The notes under the pieces are model-generated. The model saw only the letters and a list, made by a program, of their open reading frames with translations. It had not been told where the DNA came from and made no database searches. Shown in pieces: positions 17,029-24,422 of a stretch of 64,000 nucleotides of DNA. Positions within the stretch are counted from its first letter, which is position 1. The number at the start of each line of letters is the position of its first letter. The DNA is taken from assembly GCA_028287465.1 (NCBI GenBank), contig JAQBPO010000050.1, positions 118,743 to 182,742 on the forward strand, in the 5' to 3' direction. Both the position numbers and the translations under genes were made by a program. The stretch comes from Fibrobacterota bacterium (lineage in GTDB: Bacteria > Fibrobacterota > Fibrobacteria > UBA11236).

Positions 17029-19086
17029 ATGTTCTCTTTCGCCAGACATCCGTTTCCGGGTCCATTCGCTTGCGCCTCTTTGACCGGCCTGCTCGTACTC
17101 GCGGCCGCCTCGGATATGAGGGCCGATGGGCCGCTCCGTCGGCAAGCGCGCGCCTTGGTCGACGACGATGGCCCGGTGCTTCTCAAGGGATTCAACGTCG
17201 GGAATTGGCTCGTGCAAGAGGGCTACCTGATGCATATCGACAGCGCAGGGTACAAAAGCCCGAGCGAGTTCCGCGCCAAGGTGGCGGATCTGGTGGGCGG
17301 CCAGGCGCAGGCCGATCAATTCTTCACCGCATGGCGCGACGACTTCTTCACCGAGGCGGACGTGCAAGCCCTCAAGGCCGCGGGCGGGAACTCCTTCCGG
17401 ATCCCGTTCCATTACAAGGATGTCTTCGATCCGGTCGCGCGGCGCCCGATTCCCGCCGGCTTCAAGTACCTGGACAGCTGCGTCGCTTGGGGGCGCCGCA
17501 ACCATGTGCACATGATCCTGGACTTGCATGTGGCCCCGGGCGGGCAGAATCCCATGGAGCATAGCGACGTGCCGGCCGAGCCGGGAAAGCTTTTCGCGGG
17601 CACGGCCGCCGATTTCGAGTTCTACGCCAAGCTTACCGCGGAGGTATGGAAGGCCGTGGCGGAACGGTACAAGTCAGAAACCTACGTGTCGTACGACCTG
17701 ATCAACGAACCCCTGGTCGAGGATCCGGGCCAGCATTGGCGGCTGGAACAGATCCATCGCCGCGTCACCGACTCCATCCGCAAAGCGGACAAGACCCACC
17801 TCATCATCGCGGAGGGGAATTGGTGGGGATCCTGGCTGCAACCTCTGGGCCCGCGCTGGGATGAGAATATGGCCTTTTCCACGCACAATTACTGGACCAG
17901 GGTTCCGGACGTGAAGCGGAGCGGCCAAGTGGATTGGTCGGTGGCCCAGAACACTCCCATCTGGCACGGCGAGACCGGCGAGAATTCCAACGTCTGGTAC
18001 AATATCGAGCGCCGTGATCTGGAGTCCAAGGGCATCGGCTGGTCATGGTGGACCTGGAAGAAAATCGAGGGCATCTCCGGCGGATGGACCACCACGGCCA
18101 CTCCCGGGGGTTACCAGGAAGTCCTCCGTTTCTGGCAGGGGACCGGGAGCCGCCCCGATGCGGAAAACGCCCTTGCGGCCTTGATGGATCTGGCCGCTTC
18201 GACCCGGCTGGATGCCTGCCGCAAGAACTACGATGTCTTCGACGCCTTATTCCGGAAGGATCATCATTCCGTCGGCATTCCCTATGCGGACCGCCTCCGG
18301 GACATTCCCGAGGACCCGTCTTCGCGGTCAACGCGTCTCAAGGCCGCCGAATACGATATGGGCACCCAAGGCGTGGCCTACTCGGACTCGGCCTTCATGA
18401 GCATCTCCATCCAGAAGGATTCCGCGGTGCAATGGAACCAGGGGTGGAGCTATAGGAATGACGGAGTGGATGTATACATGGACTGGAGCTCAGGGGAACC
18501 TTTCATCGGCGGGACCTCGCCTGGAGAGTGGGTCGACTTCACCGTCAATGTCCTTGATTCAGGCCCGCACCGGATCGACCTGAACGTATCTACGCCGGAA
18601 CCGGGGCGCCGCATCCAATTGGAGGTGGACGGGATCCGCCTGGGCGGAGATATCGCGATACCGGAAACGGGCGGGTGGACCAACTGGACCGATGTGGAAG
18701 GACCTACGGTGGACCTGAAGGCGGGGCGACGGACCCTGCGCGTCCTCTTTCCCGTGGGCCTCCAGAACCTCAGGGCCCTTACCTTGGTCTCCCTGGCTCC
18801 CGTGGTGTCCATGCCCGTCCCGCGCGGAACGATCCGGCCGGGCATGGAATTCCTCGCATGCAATCCCGTTCCCGGGGGAGCATGGTTGTCCTATCTCGGC
18901 GCTTCGGACGGAAACGCGGAAGTCGTCGCTCTCGACCTGACCGGGTCCGTAACGGGCCGGTGGACCATAAAGGCCCGGGCCGGAGCCAACCTTGTGTTCC
19001 TTCCGGGAGCGGGTACGGAGATGGGTCTCGCTGCCGTTACGGTCTCGGCGGGAAAAGCGCATTGCCGGGGAATGATGATGCGCTAG
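17029..19086 (+). CDS. Secreted glycoside hydrolase family 5 with CBM6-like module
   Basis: This is a 685-residue exported glycanase. A signal peptide (about 1-35) leads into a GH5 TIM barrel (about 40-385): LLKGFNVGNWLVQEGYL, GGNSFRIPFHY, ILDLHVAPGG, YDLINEP with the acid/base Glu (near residue 226), FSTHNYW, IWHGETGEN with the nucleophile Glu (near 313), and GWSWWTWKK. A CBM6-like beta-sandwich lies at about 440-590 (GVDVYMDWSSGEP, GEWVDFTVNV). A C-terminal beta module (VALDLTGSVTGRW) resembles the sorting-like tails. The likely substrate is a beta-1,4- or beta-1,3-glucan. The ATG at 17029 has AGGGG at ideal spacing; an ATG at 17017 lacks one. The stop codon lies within a few bases of the break point of the truncated ZIP gene on the other strand. 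Confidence 0.88.
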   Translation: MFSFARHPFPGPFACASLTGLLVLAAASDMRADGPLRRQARALVDDDGPVLLKGFNVGNWLVQEGYLMHIDSAGYKSPSEFRAKVADLVGGQAQADQFFTAWRDDFFTEADVQALKAAGGNSFRIPFHYKDVFDPVARRPIPAGFKYLDSCVAWGRRNHVHMILDLHVAPGGQNPMEHSDVPAEPGKLFAGTAADFEFYAKLTAEVWKAVAERYKSETYVSYDLINEPLVEDPGQHWRLEQIHRRVTDSIRKADKTHLIIAEGNWWGSWLQPLGPRWDENMAFSTHNYWTRVPDVKRSGQVDWSVAQNTPIWHGETGENSNVWYNIERRDLESKGIGWSWWTWKKIEGISGGWTTTATPGGYQEVLRFWQGTGSRPDAENALAALMDLAASTRLDACRKNYDVFDALFRKDHHSVGIPYADRLRDIPEDPSSRSTRLKAAEYDMGTQGVAYSDSAFMSISIQKDSAVQWNQGWSYRNDGVDVYMDWSSGEPFIGGTSPGEWVDFTVNVLDSGPHRIDLNVSTPEPGRRIQLEVDGIRLGGDIAIPETGGWTNWTDVEGPTVDLKAGRRTLRVLFPVGLQNLRALTLVSLAPVVSMPVPRGTIRPGMEFLACNPVPGGAWLSYLGASDGNAEVVALDLTGSVTGRWTIKARAGANLVFLPGAGTEMGLAAVTVSAGKAHCRGMMMR

Positions 19087-19423
19087 CCCCGATCGCCAGG
19101 ACCAGTCCGGATTGCGAGGACTGCTGCCCTTGGGATCGCTTCCTATGCTTGCCCCCGTTCCGGTTGACCATCGCATCCGCGCCGAAAAAAACCAGGGAAC
19201 CCAGGACCGGGCCCACCGCCGAGGCGTCGATGCCGCCTTTGCGGAAGGATCCTTCCATCAATTCAAAGGCTGCGGAGGAGACCAACACTCCGGAGCCGCC
19301 GGCCATGAGGATCGCGACCATGCGTTGCCCGGCGCCGAAGTAAAGGCCCGCGACCGCTCCCAGGAGCAGGGACGCGCCGCCGACGAGCCCCCATAGCCCC
19401 GCCCAAAGGGCATTGGAGTCCAT
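19037..19423 (-). pseudogene. Truncated ZIP-family metal transporter
   Basis: Residues 1-107 of this 128-residue frame read like the N-terminal part of a bacterial ZIP (zinc/iron permease) transporter: LWGLVGGASLLLGAVAGLY, QRMVAILMAGGSGVLVSSAAFELMEGSF and VLGSLVFFGADAMVNRNGGK. Family members then continue with a helix containing an LDGIPES-like metal site. Here the homology stops at SGLVLAIGA, followed by an unrelated tail (SASSFPGNALFPPRP) that is antisense to the end of the GH5 gene. The loss of three or more helices and the metal-binding residues makes function unlikely. The break lies near 19090, within a few bases of the GH5 stop, which points to a recombination or an assembly join. Confidence 0.7.
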
Positions 19424-19458
19424 CGGAAGAAATTACGGTAATCCCCGGACCGCAGGCT

Positions 19459-19471
19459 TGTCAAAATGGCA
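19459..19471 (+). promoter_or_regulatory. Isolated copy of the island's TGNCA-AAA-TGGCA element
   Basis: TGTCAAAATGGCA matches the near-palindrome found upstream of the sigma54 promoters at 33-58 kb. It lies between the truncated ZIP gene and the DUF4142 gene. I found no GG-N10-GC promoter at the expected distance on either strand, so its role here is uncertain. Confidence 0.35.
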
Positions 19472-19565
19472 TTCCCGACCGCGATTGATTCCCGTAAAAT
19501 TCCCTTGCGCCATTTCGCTGAAATAATTTCTTCTTGACACATCCACTTTTCCCAGGATGGTCAAC

Positions 19566-20270
19566 ATGAAGAGTTCCCCGAAAATGAAAACCATTGTCAT
19601 CGGCATCTCCGGAATCCTGCTCGTCTCCGTGGTCGCCTATGCCGCGTACGCCGCGTCGGCTCCGGCCTCGCCTTCGGCCCAGGCCCAAGGGGCGACGCCC
19701 GCCGCCGCCACCGCCCAGAACCAGGATTCCCTCAAGAGGGCCCAGGGCGGGACCGGCGCCTCCGCCAGCGGCGCTTCGGCTACCGCCGGCGCGACGTCCG
19801 TCGGCGATCTGACCGACGCGGAAATCGTGGGATGGGTGGACGCCCTGGATTCCAATGAGATCACCGCCGCCAATGCCGCGGAGAAGAAGAAGATCGCCAA
19901 GGAGTACATGACCTACGCCAAGATGCTGGACAAGCAGCATCGCGCGAACCAGAAAAAAACCGCCAAGCTGGCCAAGCAGCTGAAGCTTACGCCCGCCCAG
20001 TCCGCCGCCTCCACCCAATTGAAGGCCATGGGAACCCAGGACATGACGGCCATGGCCGCCCTGGAAGGCGCCCAATTCGAGAGGGCCTATGTGGACGCCA
20101 TGGTCAAAGGCCATACGGAAGCCTTGGCCGCCTTGGACGGATCGCTCATCACGGGCGCCGACGACGCCAAGTTGAAGAAGCACCTGACCGAGTTGCGCGA
20201 GCATGTCTCCATGCATCTGGAGCAGGGGAAGCGCTTGCAGGGCGCGAGCGCCTCGCGGAAAGTCGACTGA
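19566..20270 (+). CDS. DUF4142-like exported protein
   Basis: The 234-residue product has an N-terminal membrane/signal segment (about residues 5-24, IVIGISGILLVSVVAYAAYA), then a low-complexity Ala/Ser/Gly/Pro linker (about 25-70). A helical DUF4142-like domain follows (about 75-225): EIVGWVDALDSNEITAAN, KEYMTYAKMLDKQHRANQ, GAQFERAYVDAMVKGHTEAL and LREHVSMHLEQGKRL, with the paired His residues of the family. Its role is unknown; family members are periplasmic or outer-membrane-associated. An AGGATGG sequence precedes the ATG at 19566 at good spacing, favouring it over the ATG at 19557. Confidence 0.75.
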   Translation: MKSSPKMKTIVIGISGILLVSVVAYAAYAASAPASPSAQAQGATPAAATAQNQDSLKRAQGGTGASASGASATAGATSVGDLTDAEIVGWVDALDSNEITAANAAEKKKIAKEYMTYAKMLDKQHRANQKKTAKLAKQLKLTPAQSAASTQLKAMGTQDMTAMAALEGAQFERAYVDAMVKGHTEALAALDGSLITGADDAKLKKHLTELREHVSMHLEQGKRLQGASASRKVD

Positions 20271-20280
20271 AGCGAGATCG

Positions 20281-20299
20281 GTCCGGTTGAGAGCCGGAC
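20281..20299. terminator. Possible hairpin terminator after the DUF4142 gene
   Basis: GTCCGG and CCGGAC flank a 7-base loop, forming a perfect 6-bp stem ten bases after the stop. No T-run follows, so it is weak or Rho-assisted. Confidence 0.35.
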
Positions 20300-20412
20300 G
20301 GATCGGATTACAAGGGCCGAGCCGCCTCCCAGGCGGAATCCGGGCCGGGGCAGGCGTCTTCGCGGACGTCCTGCCTGCGGCGAAAAAAGTTCCTATTTAT
20401 CCGTTCCTCACC

Positions 20413-20922
20413 ATGGCCACCCTCCGCTTCTCATCCGAAATCAAGATCAACGCCATCAACCCGTACGTCCATGTCACGGCCGCCCGGGCGAACGCATTGA
20501 AACCCGGATGGCGGAAACCCATGCCGGTCCGGGTCCGTATCAACGGTAAGCCCGAGGAGGCGTGGCGCATCAATATGATGCCCATGGGCGACGGCTCCTT
20601 CTACCTCTATCTGCACGGCAGCGTCCGCAAGGCGTCGGGAACGGGAGTGGGCGTTCGCGTGCGCGTCGAGGTGTCATTCGATGAGGAGTATAAAGGCGGG
20701 CCTGCGCCCATGCCGCCCTGGTTCCGCGCGGCGCTGCGGGAGGATGTCAAGGCGGGCAAGGCCTATGAGGCTTTGGCCCCGAGCCGCAAAAAGGAAATGG
20801 TCCGCTACCTGTCCCGGTTGAAAACCCCGGAAGCGCGCCAACGCAACCTCGAGAAGGCCATGGAAGTCCTGTCCGGCAAGGACGCGCGCTTCATGGCGCG
20901 CGCCTGGAAGGACGGCGCCTAG
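20413..20922 (+). CDS. YdeI/OmdA-like protein with DUF1905 domain
   Basis: The 169-residue cytoplasmic protein has an N-terminal DUF1905-type beta barrel (about 1-95; VHVTAARANALKPGWRKPMPVRVRINGKP, MMPMGDGSFYLYLHGSVRKASG). A C-terminal helical OmdA/YdeI region follows (about 100-169; PPWFRAALREDVKAGKAYEALAPSRKKEMVRYL and KTPEARQRNLEKAMEVL). In other bacteria this domain pair is annotated as bacteriocin-protection/OmpD-associated, but the biochemical role is not established. The ATG at 20413 begins the conserved part; upstream in-frame sequence lacks family similarity. It ends 4 bp inside the convergent antiporter gene. Confidence 0.78.
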   Translation: MATLRFSSEIKINAINPYVHVTAARANALKPGWRKPMPVRVRINGKPEEAWRINMMPMGDGSFYLYLHGSVRKASGTGVGVRVRVEVSFDEEYKGGPAPMPPWFRAALREDVKAGKAYEALAPSRKKEMVRYLSRLKTPEARQRNLEKAMEVLSGKDARFMARAWKDGA

Positions 20923-22622
20923 ATTTCCCCCTTCGCGAGCGTCTCCGTCACGTAACGGGAAATGCTCCGGGCCAACTCCCGTTCGCCCATGAAAACCTTC
21001 CCCGCCTTTTCCTTCCTGAGCAATTCCGCCTGCTCGTCCGAATGGGTGCGGACTATGGTATCGGCGCCCGGATTCAAGGCGCGGGCGGATTCGAGCATCT
21101 TCAGGACCTGCAGGGTATCCGGGACCGCGATGACGAGGATCCTGGCGCGCGCGATATGGGCCTGGATGAGGACCGAGGGATCCGAGGCCTCGCCGAATAC
21201 CGCCTTGATCCCGCGGGCGCGCAGGCTTTCCACGATGCCGCGATCCTGTTCCGCGACCACGAAGGGGATCCCCGCCGCCGCGAGGTCTTCTCCGATCCGC
21301 TGTCCCACCCTGCCATACCCGACCAGGATCACGTGCCCGGTGACATGGGCGGGCTCGACCGATGCCGGCAGGGCCGCCAGCGGATCGGTACGGGTCTGGA
21401 AACCGCGGGCCAGGCCCGATCGCTTGCGCAGCCATCGTTGCGACGGCTCGATGGCCTGGAAGAGCAGGGGGTTCAGGGCGATGGAAAGGAGCGACCCCGC
21501 CAGGATCAGGCTGTAGCCATCCTGCGACAGGAGGCCGAGGGACATTCCCAGGCCGGCGAGGATGAAGGAGAATTCGCCGATCTGGGCCAGGCTCGCGGAA
21601 ACGGTCAGGGCCGTGTTCAAGGGATAGCGCAGGAGGAGCACGAGCGCGAAGGCGGCCAAGGACTTGCCCAGGACGATGACGGCGAGGACTCCCAGGACTT
21701 TCAGGGGATGCTCCAAAAGCACCCGCGGATCGAAGAGCATTCCCACCGAGACGAAGAACAGCACGGAGAAGGCGTCCCGGAAGGGCAGGGACTCTTCCGC
21801 GGCCCTGAGGCTCAGGTCGCTCTCCTGGAGCACCATGCCCGCGAAGAAGGCGCCCAGGGCCATGGAGACGCCGAAAAGCTCCGCCGATCCGTACGCGAAA
21901 GCGACCGCGGCGACGATGACGCAAAGCGTGAACAGTTCCCGCGACCCGGTCTTGGCCACCTGCCAAAGGATCCAGGGAAACAGGCGGCGCCCTACCCCGA
22001 GGGTCAGCGCGACGAAGAGCGAGACCTTTCCCAGGGTGATGGCCAGGGTCGTAAGGAAGCCATGGGCGGGCCCGGCATGCGTTCCCATGCGGCCCCCCAA
22101 CAGGGGCGAGGCCAAGGGCAACAGCACCAGGACCAGCACCATCGCCAGGTCCTCGACCACGAGCCAACCGACCGCGATGCGGCCGTTCAAGGTGCCGATC
22201 AATCCGCGCGCCTCCAGGGCCTTGAGCAGGACCACGGTGCTGGCGACCGAAAGCGACAGTCCGAAAACCAGGCCTTCCCCCAGGCTCCATCCCCAGAAGC
22301 GGGTCATGCCGATCCCGATGGCGGTCGCCACCGCAATCTGGACCAAGGCTCCGGGCAAGGCGATGCCTTTCACGGAGAGCAGATCCTTAAGGGAGAAGTG
22401 CAACCCCACGCCGAACATGAGGAGCATGATCCCGATTTCGGAAAGCTGCCCTGCGACGCCGACGTCGGCGACATAGCCGGGCGAGTGGGGGCCGATGGCG
22501 ATTCCGGCCACCAGGTAGCCTACAAGGGCCGGGAGACCGATCCGCACGGCCAGGAAGCCGAAAACGAGGGCCACGGCCAGTCCGGCGGCGATGGTGCTTA
22601 TCAGGGTCAGGCTATGGGGCAT
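20919..22622 (-). CDS. CPA2-family cation:proton antiporter (Kef/YbaL-like)
   Basis: This 567-residue inner-membrane protein has a Na/H-exchanger domain with about 12-13 helices (residues 1-385; LVGYLVAGIAIGPHSPG, IMLLMFGVGLHFSLKDL, GWLVVEDLAMVLVLVLLPL with the conserved membrane acid, and GAFFAGMVL). A TrkA-N Rossmann domain follows (about 415-530; HVILVGYGRVGQRIGEDLAAAGI), which binds NAD(H) or nucleotides and gates K+/H+ exchange in the family. It resembles YbaL/KefB-type antiporters that protect against electrophile or pH stress. It is transcribed alone, convergent with the YdeI-like gene. Confidence 0.92.
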   Translation of the reverse strand: MPHSLTLISTIAAGLAVALVFGFLAVRIGLPALVGYLVAGIAIGPHSPGYVADVGVAGQLSEIGIMLLMFGVGLHFSLKDLLSVKGIALPGALVQIAVATAIGIGMTRFWGWSLGEGLVFGLSLSVASTVVLLKALEARGLIGTLNGRIAVGWLVVEDLAMVLVLVLLPLASPLLGGRMGTHAGPAHGFLTTLAITLGKVSLFVALTLGVGRRLFPWILWQVAKTGSRELFTLCVIVAAVAFAYGSAELFGVSMALGAFFAGMVLQESDLSLRAAEESLPFRDAFSVLFFVSVGMLFDPRVLLEHPLKVLGVLAVIVLGKSLAAFALVLLLRYPLNTALTVSASLAQIGEFSFILAGLGMSLGLLSQDGYSLILAGSLLSIALNPLLFQAIEPSQRWLRKRSGLARGFQTRTDPLAALPASVEPAHVTGHVILVGYGRVGQRIGEDLAAAGIPFVVAEQDRGIVESLRARGIKAVFGEASDPSVLIQAHIARARILVIAVPDTLQVLKMLESARALNPGADTIVRTHSDEQAELLRKEKAGKVFMGERELARSISRYVTETLAKGEI

Positions 22623-22806
22623 GGTTCGGTTGATATAAAGAAAGCCTGGGGCCCGTCCAACCCTAAACTCGGTTTCCTATGCGTCTCACGCGGTAAGGCC
22701 CCGATTTTTCCGGTAATCGTTACCTGTTACACGCATGGATTGTGGTTAATTTTCCTGGCGGAATTACCGTGGGGAATGCCGTTTCCCCATTCGGAAAAGG
22801 GTCAGA

Positions 22807-24390
22807 TTGCCGGAAATTCGGTTCATACTCGCTCGTTCCGCTCCGGCCGTCGCATTCCTTTTTTTCCTATGGCAATACCGCTCCCCGGCATACCTTGCGG
22901 GCGGCCTGGCGGTCCTGGGGGGGTACCTCCTCCTTCTCAAACAGCGTGAGCCGGATCGCCGGGGATTCCTGGGAATGGCGGCCATGGCAATCGCATGGGT
23001 GGCCCTGCCCGCCTTGGGGATCCGGCAGTTCCTCCACGCGCAGGACCTGGGGGATCTCGATCATGCTTCCTACGCCCATGCCTTGTGGAACTTCCGGCAT
23101 GGGATCCTGGACTATTCGTTCCAGGGCATGAATATCCTGGGCATCCATTCCCAATACGCTTCCATCCTATGGATCCCGCTCCATCTCGCCGCCGGGGAGC
23201 TGGGTTTGAAGATAGGGGAGGGCCTTTGCCTCATGGCGGCGGCCATACTGGTTTTCCGCGGTCAGGCGGGAGACTCCAAGGCCCGCTCATGGGGAATGGC
23301 CGCGTTATTGGCCAGCCCCCCCATCGCCTCGCAATTCTTCTTCGGGTTCCATCCGGAGTTCATCGGCGCGCCCCTCCTGATCCTGGCGATTCGCGCCTAT
23401 CGTGACGAGAGATACCGATGGTTCCTGGCGTATTGCCTAATCCTGCCGTTCTGCAAAGAGGTATTCGCCTTGGCCATCGCGGGAATCCTGCTCCTGGCGA
23501 TGGCGGAGCGGCGTCCCTGGCGATGGGTCGTCGCGCCCGCGTTACTGTGCTGCTTCCAGATGGCGGTTTATTGGTTCGTCGTGGTGCCCCGATTCGCCCC
23601 CTCGGGGAATTTCCTCCACATCTATTTCCCGGAATCCTTCGGCCAGGTTCTAGGATTATGGTTCAGCCTGGGCACCTTGTCCTATCTGTCCAGGTTGGTC
23701 CTGCCCTTCCTGCCCTTGATGCTGGTCCTGCCATGGCGTTATTGTCTCTTGCCCCTGCCTTTGGCGGTTTTCTACGCGTCCTTCCCGGATCCCCTGTTCC
23801 GCGTGATATGGCCCAATTACGCCTTTCTCCCCGGGCTGCTCTGCGCCGCAGGGCTTGTCCTTGAGCATGGCCGCGGCCCCTGGCTGAACCCGTATCGCAC
23901 CAGGCTTTATGCGGCCTTCGCGGCCGCTTCGCTCTTATGCTATCCGTTGTGGCGCGAGGTGATTACCCCGCCCGGGGGCGGATCCGGACGCAATGCCGAT
24001 ATCGCGTCCATCAAGGGACTTGTTCCCGAGGAGGCTTCCCTCTTGATCAACGCCGGCTTCACGGCCCGGTTCGCGGCGAGAAGGGAAGTCGCGCTCTGGG
24101 GCGAACGTTCCGTCTGGGGCCCGAGGACTCGGGGCCCGGAGCACTTCGATTACGTGCTGATCGATGGACGGTTCAAGCCGGGTTGGCTGGTCGATCCGCA
24201 GGATCTGGCGCGGGGAATAGAATCGCTTTCGCGGTCCCCTTTGTGGATACGCGTCTATGAAGACGATAGCTTGTACCTGTTCCGCCGGCTCCGCGTTCCT
24301 GATCCCACCGATGAAGCCCGGGAGAAAAAGCATCTTCAAGCCGACCCCGATCGACGGTTGTCATCCGCAACCGGATCCACCCGGGAATAA
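22807..24390 (+). CDS. DUF2079 polytopic membrane protein
   Basis: This 527-residue protein has about ten predicted helices. The DUF2079 signature lies in the first periplasmic loop: DLGDLDHASYAHALWNFRHG, FQGMNILGIHSQYASILWIPLHL and FFFGFHPEFIGAPLLILA. DUF2079 proteins resemble GT-C glycosyltransferases, with acidic residues in the first loop, so transfer of sugar from a lipid carrier is possible but unproven. A soluble C-terminal part (about 395-527) contains GLVPEEASLLINAGFTARFA and ALWGERSVWG. The start is a TTG with AAGGG six bases upstream. It is convergent with the cbb3 operon. Confidence 0.8.
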   Translation: MPEIRFILARSAPAVAFLFFLWQYRSPAYLAGGLAVLGGYLLLLKQREPDRRGFLGMAAMAIAWVALPALGIRQFLHAQDLGDLDHASYAHALWNFRHGILDYSFQGMNILGIHSQYASILWIPLHLAAGELGLKIGEGLCLMAAAILVFRGQAGDSKARSWGMAALLASPPIASQFFFGFHPEFIGAPLLILAIRAYRDERYRWFLAYCLILPFCKEVFALAIAGILLLAMAERRPWRWVVAPALLCCFQMAVYWFVVVPRFAPSGNFLHIYFPESFGQVLGLWFSLGTLSYLSRLVLPFLPLMLVLPWRYCLLPLPLAVFYASFPDPLFRVIWPNYAFLPGLLCAAGLVLEHGRGPWLNPYRTRLYAAFAAASLLCYPLWREVITPPGGGSGRNADIASIKGLVPEEASLLINAGFTARFAARREVALWGERSVWGPRTRGPEHFDYVLIDGRFKPGWLVDPQDLARGIESLSRSPLWIRVYEDDSLYLFRRLRVPDPTDEAREKKHLQADPDRRLSSATGSTRE

Positions 24391-24422
24391 CGGAAAAAAG
24401 CGACGCAGGAAACACGCCGATC

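Noticed and set aside
21042..22949. A 635-codon open frame on the plus strand opposite the antiporter gene
   Set aside because: Composition is Gln/Asp/Gly/Arg-rich with no fold-like pattern, as expected for the complement of a high-GC membrane gene.
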